Assembly: GCA_946482295.1 (NCBI GenBank)
Contig: CAMLRB010000120.1
Span: 1 to 11,439, forward strand
Reading direction: 5' to 3'
DNA: 11,439 bases
Source: an uncultured Bacteriovorax sp.
Lineage (GTDB): Bacteria > Bdellovibrionota > Bacteriovoracia > Bacteriovoracales > Bacteriovoracaceae
Made by a program: the position numbers and the translations under genes. Positions 6,995-11,439 of the stretch are shown piece by piece; within the stretch, counting starts at the first letter, position 1; every line of letters begins with the position of its first letter. The notes under the pieces were generated by a model that made no database searches, was not told the DNA's origin, and saw only the letters and a list, made by a program, of their open reading frames with translations.

Positions 6995-7588
6995 ATGTCA
7001 GATATTGGTGATGCCATCAGTGAATCGATTGAACAGGCCAGTGAAAGTAAATTAAATTCTAAAATTGCGATGTTTGTTGCCATTACAGCAACGTTTATGG
7101 CCATCTGTAGTATCAAAGGTGGAAACATCGGCCAGAATATGTCAAAAGCTCAATCAAAAGCTGTGAACAACTGGGCCTATTTCCAGTCTAAAAGTACTAA
7201 GCAAAATATTACTGAAAGTACAGTAAACATTCTCGAGAGCCAACTTGTCAGTACACCAGTAGGTGCCAAACAAGAAGAACTTAAAGCGACGATTCAAAAA
7301 TATAAAGCTAAAATTGATCGTTATGAAAAAGAAAAAAATGAAATAAAAGCAACTGCCGAAGCTGAAGAGAAGGCCTATGAAGAGATGAATGTATTTGATG
7401 ATCAATTTGATATGACAGAAGCTCTCTTAACAATCGCCATTGCCATGTTCGGTTTGACGGCCCTCACTCAAAAGAAACAGCTTTTCATTTTTGCACTAAC
7501 ACTTAGTGCTGGTGGTTTTCTACTCGGAGTCACGGCTTTCTTAAAAATTTCTCTGCATTCAGAATTCGTCTCAAACATTCTCGGATAA
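6995..7588 (+). CDS. DUF4337-family membrane protein
   Basis: 197 residues, unknown function. A first membrane helix at about 23-40 (KIAMFVAITATFMAICSI) is followed by NNWAYFQSKSTKQNI (58-72), the segment typical of DUF4337 proteins. Then come a charged, probably coiled-coil stretch (about 91-131) and two further helices (about 141-158 and 162-184). The layout suggests an inner-membrane protein with a large helical loop; on which side the loop lies is not settled. AGGAG (6982-6986) sits 8 nt before the ATG at 6995, which decides this start over a GTG at 6986 that overlaps the ribosome-binding site. It stands alone, divergent from the acyltransferase. Confidence 0.8.
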   Translation: MSDIGDAISESIEQASESKLNSKIAMFVAITATFMAICSIKGGNIGQNMSKAQSKAVNNWAYFQSKSTKQNITESTVNILESQLVSTPVGAKQEELKATIQKYKAKIDRYEKEKNEIKATAEAEEKAYEEMNVFDDQFDMTEALLTIAIAMFGLTALTQKKQLFIFALTLSAGGFLLGVTAFLKISLHSEFVSNILG

Positions 7589-7610
7589 TTTAAAATAAAC
7601 AACTTGTTTG

Positions 7611-7636
7611 TCGTGCAGTATTTTTTTACTGCACGA
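7611..7636. repeat. 9-bp hairpin after the DUF4337 gene with T-tract in the loop
   Basis: TCGTGCAGT (7611-7619) pairs with ACTGCACGA (7628-7636) around an A-T7 loop. No T-tract follows on either strand, so it does not look like a normal intrinsic terminator; it may protect the mRNA end or be a protein-binding site. A further small palindrome AAACAA-C-TTGTTT lies just upstream (about 7597-7609). Confidence 0.5.
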
Positions 7637-7717
7637 TTCTGTTCACAACATGTAAAAAAATTAAGATTCCCTTATGTAGAGCTTTCACAAAACGTGATGG
7701 TACTGACTGTACAAAAT

Positions 7718-7737
7718 TAACTTCAATAACGAAGTTA
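7718..7737. promoter_or_regulatory. Inverted repeat just upstream of the exported Cys-repeat gene
   Basis: TAACTTC (7718-7724) and GAAGTTA (7731-7737) are perfect 7-bp inverted copies with a 6-nt gap, lying 20 nt before the start codon and close to the ribosome-binding site. It could be an operator or an RNA hairpin that controls translation. No clear sigma-70 promoter could be fixed upstream. Confidence 0.35.
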
Positions 7738-7757
7738 TGATTTAAAAAGGATGTACT

Positions 7758-8357
7758 ATGAAAGCTACTCTTCTACTCACACTAGGACTTTTTCTTTCAA
7801 CTGCCATGGCCGGTGAAGTGAACTATTCAAACACAGCTGATCTACCAGCTTCAACGACTCAATTTAAACTGGACTCTGCCCAATACAAAATTATTCCTAC
7901 GAAAGTTAGAACAGAAAGAATTCCAGGTTGTATTGATTATGGAGAAGGATCATCTTACCCATGTACCCGTGAAGTTGTTCTAGAAAGTGAGCCAGTAGTT
8001 CAGGCACAAGTTTCATACAAAGATTCAATGTGGTCAGGAGGCGATGGTGATGATGGTAAAAGATGGCTAACACTTAATTTTAGATTATCAGATTTTTCTG
8101 AAGATGATGTAGCTGCTTTAAAAGCTGCTTATCCACAGTGGAAACATCCTTTCTCAAAAGCACCGAAATTGTTTGCAGCCAGAAACTTGGAACTTTCTGT
8201 GTGCAAAGAAAGCAGAACAATTCAAGTGGTTGATGTAAGAAGATCAAAACTCTGCCCAATCGGAGAAAGTGGAGAACCAGCTCCAGGATGTAGAGAGCAC
8301 ATTGTTTACAAAGATGTTGAAACGACAGTTAAAGAAGTCACTGTTAACGTAAAATAA
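7758..8357 (+). CDS. Exported protein of unknown function with two Cys-loop segments
   Basis: 199 residues. A clear signal peptide (MKATLLLTLGLFLSTAMAG) has an Ala-Met-Ala cleavage site near residue 18, so the protein is periplasmic or secreted. I do not recognise a family. The mature part has two similar Cys loops: C58-x10-C69 (GCIDYGEGSSYPCTREVV) and C166-x11-C178 (CPIGESGEPAPGCREHIV), each followed by valine-rich strand-like sequence. A lone C149 lies between. Paired disulfides in a duplicated beta element are a reasonable guess. A Gly/Asp-rich stretch (about 93-100) might be a loop or bind calcium. AAGGA lies about 6-7 nt before the ATG. An intrinsic terminator follows directly, so it is probably a single-gene unit. 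Confidence 0.8.
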   Translation: MKATLLLTLGLFLSTAMAGEVNYSNTADLPASTTQFKLDSAQYKIIPTKVRTERIPGCIDYGEGSSYPCTREVVLESEPVVQAQVSYKDSMWSGGDGDDGKRWLTLNFRLSDFSEDDVAALKAAYPQWKHPFSKAPKLFAARNLELSVCKESRTIQVVDVRRSKLCPIGESGEPAPGCREHIVYKDVETTVKEVTVNVK

Positions 8358-8370
8358 ATTTATGACTCTG

Positions 8371-8398
8371 GGACCCTGTTTAACAGGGTCCTTTTTTT
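8371..8398 (+). terminator. Intrinsic terminator of the exported Cys-repeat gene
   Basis: GGACCCTG (8371-8378) pairs with CAGGGTCC (8384-8391) around a 5-nt loop and is followed at once by seven T residues. It begins 13 nt after the stop codon and separates two exported-protein genes. Confidence 0.92.
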
Positions 8399-8429
8399 CG
8401 AACCTCTTCCAGATCATCATAAATCAATG

Positions 8430-8441
8430 TAATATTACCCT
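8430..8441 (+). promoter_or_regulatory. Possible -10 box of a leaderless transcript for the gene at 8442
   Basis: TAATAT (8430-8435) ends 6 nt before the ATG, where transcription would begin at or next to the A of the start codon. No ribosome-binding site is visible before this ATG. The -35 region (about 8407-8412, CTTCCA) is weak. Confidence 0.35.
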
Positions 8442-9059
8442 ATGTTTAAAATCTTTTCACTCACCTTTTCACTCCTCTTAGTTCTCATTCCATTTTATGT
8501 TTGTGCTGCCGATGGTGCGGTAGGATTTCACTGTGAATCCGAAAAAAAAATTCTTCTTCTCGATTTTTATGAATATGAATTGCTGAACAAACCAAAGACG
8601 ATCATTAAAACAAACGATTCACTAAACACAATTTTAGAAAATCGTTTGGACTTACTTGAAAAGATTGATCCTAAAAATGCCGTTCACTACAAAAGCCGTG
8701 GGAAGAATTTGTTGCAAACGATGAAGCTATTGGAAGAAGTGACTCTCAGTCGAACGAACGATAGCTTTGAAGTGGCCCGTCCAGCTAAATGCAAAGCCGT
8801 TCAACTTGCCCTTCATCATTTTAAAGATGGGAAAACTGAATTTGTATTCAACAAAGAGCTATGGGAAAAAATGGATGCTCTAACCCAGGCGGGCCTTGTT
8901 CTCCACGAAGTGATTTACGAACAGTTTTACTTGCTAGGCGAAAAAAATTCAAAAAAAGCGCGAGCTCTAAACGCGTTAATTTTTTCGTCCAACTTTCACG
9001 AGATGGATTCTAATATCTATCAAAAATTCTTGAGGGATTTGAAAATTCCTCTCTATTAA
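8442..9059 (+). CDS. Exported protein of unknown function with an HExxY helix motif
   Basis: 205 residues. The N-terminal signal peptide (FKIFSLTFSLLLVLIPFYV, then CAAD) predicts export with cleavage near 23. Two Cys remain in the mature part (31 and 117) and could form one disulfide. Near the C-terminus an amphipathic stretch reads GLVLHEVIYEQFYLLGEKNS with KKAR after it, giving His155, Glu156, Tyr159, Ser170 and Arg174. This resembles a conserved H-E-x2-Y helix I associate with uncharacterised exported proteins of Bdellovibrio-like bacteria. It is not the HExxH zinc-protease motif, because the second His is Tyr. No family name can be given with confidence. The ATG at 8442 has no ribosome-binding site and a -10-like box right before it. 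Confidence 0.78.
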   Translation: MFKIFSLTFSLLLVLIPFYVCAADGAVGFHCESEKKILLLDFYEYELLNKPKTIIKTNDSLNTILENRLDLLEKIDPKNAVHYKSRGKNLLQTMKLLEEVTLSRTNDSFEVARPAKCKAVQLALHHFKDGKTEFVFNKELWEKMDALTQAGLVLHEVIYEQFYLLGEKNSKKARALNALIFSSNFHEMDSNIYQKFLRDLKIPLY

Positions 9060-9138
9060 GTAAGCCGAACCAAAACCATAAAGATTATCTTGAAAAAATT
9101 TAAGGTAAGCCATAAGGTTTAGGTACATTGAGGTTGAA

Positions 9139-10737
9139 ATGAATCATTCTACTCATAACTCTGCGGCGCAAGTTGCGATTGCTTCACAAAATAATAGTTT
9201 TGTTGAAACAATGAATGCCATTTTCTCTCAATCCGGCTTCATGCCTCACGGACATTGTTACTTGTGGAAGCCATTTCTAGTTTCGTTGCATGTGCTATCC
9301 GACACTCTCATTGGCCTTGCTTACATTTCCATCTCCGTCACTCTTTATGTTCTCGTTAAAAGAATTCAACTTCCCTTCAATAAAATTGTCGTATGCTTCG
9401 GGGTTTTCATTGGTGCCTGTGGTCTCACTCATTTTATGGAAGTTTGGAACTTATGGAATGCTGATTACTGGTGGAGTGCCTGGGTAAAAGTCATAACGGC
9501 CATTGCTTCTGTTGGAACAGGAATCTACTTATTTCAACTGAGACACGCTATTGTTCAAGTTGCTGAAGCTGCAAAATTAGCAGAGCAAAGAAGACTTGAT
9601 TTGGAAAATTTGACTGTCGAACTGGAAACTAGAGTTGAAGAAAGGACCGCACAGTTACGTGAAAGTGAAGAACAGTTTCGAACTTTGGTAAATTCAATTC
9701 CTCAACTCGCATGGGAAGCCGATGCGGATGGAAAAGTCATATGGATTAACAAACAATGGTACAAATACACAGGACAGTCAGAAAACACTATTGAGACATG
9801 GGCAGAAGCTTTTCATAAGGATGATTTGAAAGATGTTTCTGATCAATATGCACTGGCCTTAAAAGAGAAAAAATCAGTTCAATATGAAGCTCGCATTAAG
9901 AATTCAACTGGAGACTATCGGTGGTTTCTCATTCAGTTGCAGCCTTTTAAAAATTCCCGCGGTGAAGTTACTAAGTGGTTCGGTACAGACACAGATATCC
10001 ATGAGCAAAAAATTCATAGTCAAGAACTTCAAGTTTCAGTACGAGAGAGAGATGAGTTTATTTCAATTGCATCACATGAAATGAAAACGCCACTAACTTC
10101 GATGAAAATGCAGTTGGATATGACAAAAAACATGATGGAGAAAAATAATTATCAAGTCACTGATGTTGATAGAATGAAAAAAATGTTTGTCGTCTTTGAT
10201 CGGCAAATTGAAAGATTAACTAGACTTGTTGAAGATATGCTGGATGCTTCGCAAGCATCCGTAGGGAAGTTGAACCTCGTTAAAGAGAGAATGAATCTTA
10301 ACGAAATGACTCAAAATATTATTGAAAGATTGTCGCCCCAATTTATTGCTAATGGAAATAATGTCGTTCTTGAAGCGCGAGAGTCAATTGACGGTTTTTG
10401 GGATGCATTTCGTCTTGAGCAGGTCATCCTGAATCTTCTCTCAAATTCATTGAAGTATGCAGCGGGAAGTAAAATTGAAGTAACGCTTCGAAAAACGGCA
10501 ACCATGGCCATAATAAAGGTGCAGGATTATGGGATGGGCATTGCAAAAGATGAACAGCAAAAAATCTTTACCCGTTTTGAACGAGCTGTTTCGGCCAATA
10601 ACATTAGCGGGCTGGGGTTAGGCCTTTATATAACTAAAGAAATCTTAAACAGACACGGTGGAACCATTCGGGTAGACAGTGACCTTGGCAAAGGAGCCAC
10701 TTTTATTATTGAAATCCCTTTAGAGGTGAATCCATGA
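9139..10737 (+). CDS. Membrane histidine kinase with an ethylene-receptor-like (ETR1-type) sensor domain, then PAS-HisKA-HATPase
   Basis: 532 residues. The N-terminal part (about 34-135) has three membrane helices matching the ethylene-binding domain of plant ETR1 and cyanobacterial relatives: MPHGHCYLWKP, LHVLSDTLIGLAYISI, LPFNKIVVCFGVF, CGLTHFMEVW, YWWSAWVKVITA. Asp55 and Tyr62 keep the ETR1 Asp25-Tyr32 spacing, and Cys94/His98 match the copper ligands Cys65/His69. A coiled coil (about 138-178) leads to a PAS (about 178-290). The kinase follows: HisKA SIASHEMKTPLTS (His313), N-box LNLLSNSLKYA, QDYGMGIA, FTRFERA and SGLGLGLY. Unlike most plant ethylene receptors, the His-kinase motifs are all present. 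GAGG lies 5 nt before the ATG. It overlaps a receiver gene by 4 nt, its likely partner. Ethylene or another small copper-binding ligand is a family-based inference. Confidence 0.92.
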   Translation: MNHSTHNSAAQVAIASQNNSFVETMNAIFSQSGFMPHGHCYLWKPFLVSLHVLSDTLIGLAYISISVTLYVLVKRIQLPFNKIVVCFGVFIGACGLTHFMEVWNLWNADYWWSAWVKVITAIASVGTGIYLFQLRHAIVQVAEAAKLAEQRRLDLENLTVELETRVEERTAQLRESEEQFRTLVNSIPQLAWEADADGKVIWINKQWYKYTGQSENTIETWAEAFHKDDLKDVSDQYALALKEKKSVQYEARIKNSTGDYRWFLIQLQPFKNSRGEVTKWFGTDTDIHEQKIHSQELQVSVRERDEFISIASHEMKTPLTSMKMQLDMTKNMMEKNNYQVTDVDRMKKMFVVFDRQIERLTRLVEDMLDASQASVGKLNLVKERMNLNEMTQNIIERLSPQFIANGNNVVLEARESIDGFWDAFRLEQVILNLLSNSLKYAAGSKIEVTLRKTATMAIIKVQDYGMGIAKDEQQKIFTRFERAVSANNISGLGLGLYITKEILNRHGGTIRVDSDLGKGATFIIEIPLEVNP

Positions 10738-11117
10738 AATGCGACAAACATACCATTTTCATCATCGAAGACGACAAAGATATTCGCGAGACTCTTTGTG
10801 AGTATTTGCAAAGCGAAGGCTTCGAGGTCATTCACTCTCCAAACGGTAAAGATGCCCTTAAGAAATTGGATGAGATGGATAGATCTCCCTGTCTGTTTCT
10901 TCTCGATTTATTCATGCCAGTTATGAACGGCAATCAATTTTTAGAAACAATCAAAGGCAACGGAAGTAAAAATGCTCACGTTCCTGTCCTTGTCTTCTCT
11001 GCAGCTCCTCAAGAAGATGAAGAAGTTAAAAAAGTACATAAATGGGTAACGGGCGTTTTGAAAAAACCTTTTGATATTGATGAGGTTCTCTCCTCTGTTA
11101 ATCGCAACTGTCTATAA
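10734..11117 (+). CDS. Single-domain response regulator (stand-alone receiver)
   Basis: 127 residues covering one CheY-like receiver and nothing else. Visible key residues: acidic Glu12-Asp13-Asp14, phosphoacceptor Asp58 in LFLLDLFMP, Ser89 (VFSAAP) in the usual Thr/Ser place, and Lys111 in LKKPF. The start ATG overlaps the kinase stop (ATGA) and has AGAGG 7 nt upstream inside the kinase gene, so the pair is translationally coupled and this receiver is the probable direct substrate of that kinase. With no output domain it must act by protein contact or by passing phosphate on, for example to a phosphotransfer protein encoded elsewhere. Confidence 0.92.
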   Translation: MKCDKHTIFIIEDDKDIRETLCEYLQSEGFEVIHSPNGKDALKKLDEMDRSPCLFLLDLFMPVMNGNQFLETIKGNGSKNAHVPVLVFSAAPQEDEEVKKVHKWVTGVLKKPFDIDEVLSSVNRNCL

Positions 11118-11173
11118 GCTATACACCTCCTGAATTTTTTTCACTCCATCTCTCACCCACTCTTTCCATCGTT

Positions 11174-11186
11174 TATGATGGGAGCT
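11174..11186 (+). promoter_or_regulatory. Possible -10 box close to the start of the last gene
   Basis: TATGAT (11174-11179, five of six bases of the consensus) ends 7 nt before the ATG at 11187, as expected for a leaderless or near-leaderless transcript. GGGAG (11180-11184) is only 2 nt from that ATG, too close for normal ribosome binding. Confidence 0.33.
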
Positions 11187-11439
11187 ATGAAAAAATTAAT
11201 TTTAGCTTCGCTGTTATTCAGTCCTTCACTTTATTCTGCGGAAGCAGATAATTTCACCGCACGAAAGCTGGTCGTAGAAGACGTTCGTGAAGAGGTGAAT
11301 GCTCTCGCCAACACATACTTAGAAAAAGCTATTAAAAGCCTTTCTCATAGCTCTAATTGTGATCAAAATGCACTCTATACTGAACTAAGAAAATATTTTG
11401 CCAATCATAGTAAGGGGGAACTCGTTAAAGAGATTCTCT
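11187..11439 (+). CDS. Exported protein of unknown function, partial (runs off right edge)
   Basis: 84 codons are visible, open to the end of the window. The first 18 residues are a signal peptide (MKKLILASLLFSPSLYSA), so the product is exported. The mature part begins EADNFTARKLVVEDVREEV and goes on with an acidic, helical-looking sequence (VNALANTYLEKAI) and one Cys (NCDQNALYTEL). I cannot name the family. In-frame ATGs at 11175 and 11178 would add three or four residues, but they overlap the -10-like box. It follows the receiver gene by 69 nt with no terminator seen between, yet a separate promoter seems likely. Confidence 0.7.
   Translation, partial: MKKLILASLLFSPSLYSAEADNFTARKLVVEDVREEVNALANTYLEKAIKSLSHSSNCDQNALYTELRKYFANHSKGELVKEIL

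Noticed and set aside
8895..8925. HExxH zinc protease motif in the exported protein at 8442
   Set aside because: The sequence is HEVIY; the second histidine is missing, so no protease claim is made.
9060..9138. Promoter before the ethylene-receptor-like kinase (TTGAAA near 9090, TAAGGT about 17 bp later)
   Set aside because: The -10 match is too poor to list as a site; a promoter probably lies in this gap but cannot be placed.
1..11439. CRISPR array, tRNA, rRNA, insertion sequence or phage genes
   Set aside because: No regularly spaced repeats, no tRNA cloverleaf, no rRNA sequence, no transposase or integrase motif and no terminal inverted repeats were seen.

Overview
The window is AT-rich DNA with dense genes, short gaps, ATGA-type gene overlaps, many signal-peptide proteins of unknown function and several PAS histidine kinases. 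Taken together this suggests a Gram-negative bacterium with a signalling-rich genome, most likely Bdellovibrionota (Bacteriovorax-like). That placement is an inference from gene content; no rRNA or marker gene is present to prove it.

Left part (1-1732, minus strand): a decayed gene. An intact MerR winged-helix domain and the start of its coiled coil are followed, in the same frame after a single TAA, by a sequence that reads as a shortened bacterial DNA polymerase III alpha (DnaE) core. Reading it requires at least four or five frame changes plus stops, and it runs out through the left edge. The promoter in front of it has the 19-bp spacer typical of MerR-controlled promoters. This MerR-DnaE-core fusion is the most unusual object in the window.

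Gap 1733-2144: holds the MerR-type promoter/operator, a 9-bp inverted repeat and a strong two-way terminator hairpin with an alternative pairing partner upstream. The long open frame of the next kinase runs backwards through this terminator, so its real start is placed at 2145.

Signalling block 1 (2145-5830, plus): a soluble kinase with three equal 121-residue PAS repeats and a HisKA_2-type kinase core, overlapping by 4 nt a receiver-PAS-PAS-HisKA-HATPase hybrid kinase. Convergent to it lies a membrane acyltransferase of the OafA type (5827-6849, minus).

Middle (6995-9059, plus): a DUF4337-like membrane protein, then two unknown exported proteins, separated by a clear intrinsic terminator at 8371-8398.

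Signalling block 2 (9139-11117, plus): a membrane kinase whose N-terminus is an ethylene-receptor-like copper-binding domain (Asp, Tyr, Cys-x3-His in the ETR1 spacing), overlapping by 4 nt a single-domain receiver. The kinase cores of blocks 1 and 2 are close relatives. No response regulator here has a DNA-binding output, so both blocks must act through phosphotransfer to or protein contact with partners elsewhere. The window ends inside a further exported protein of unknown function (11187 onward).
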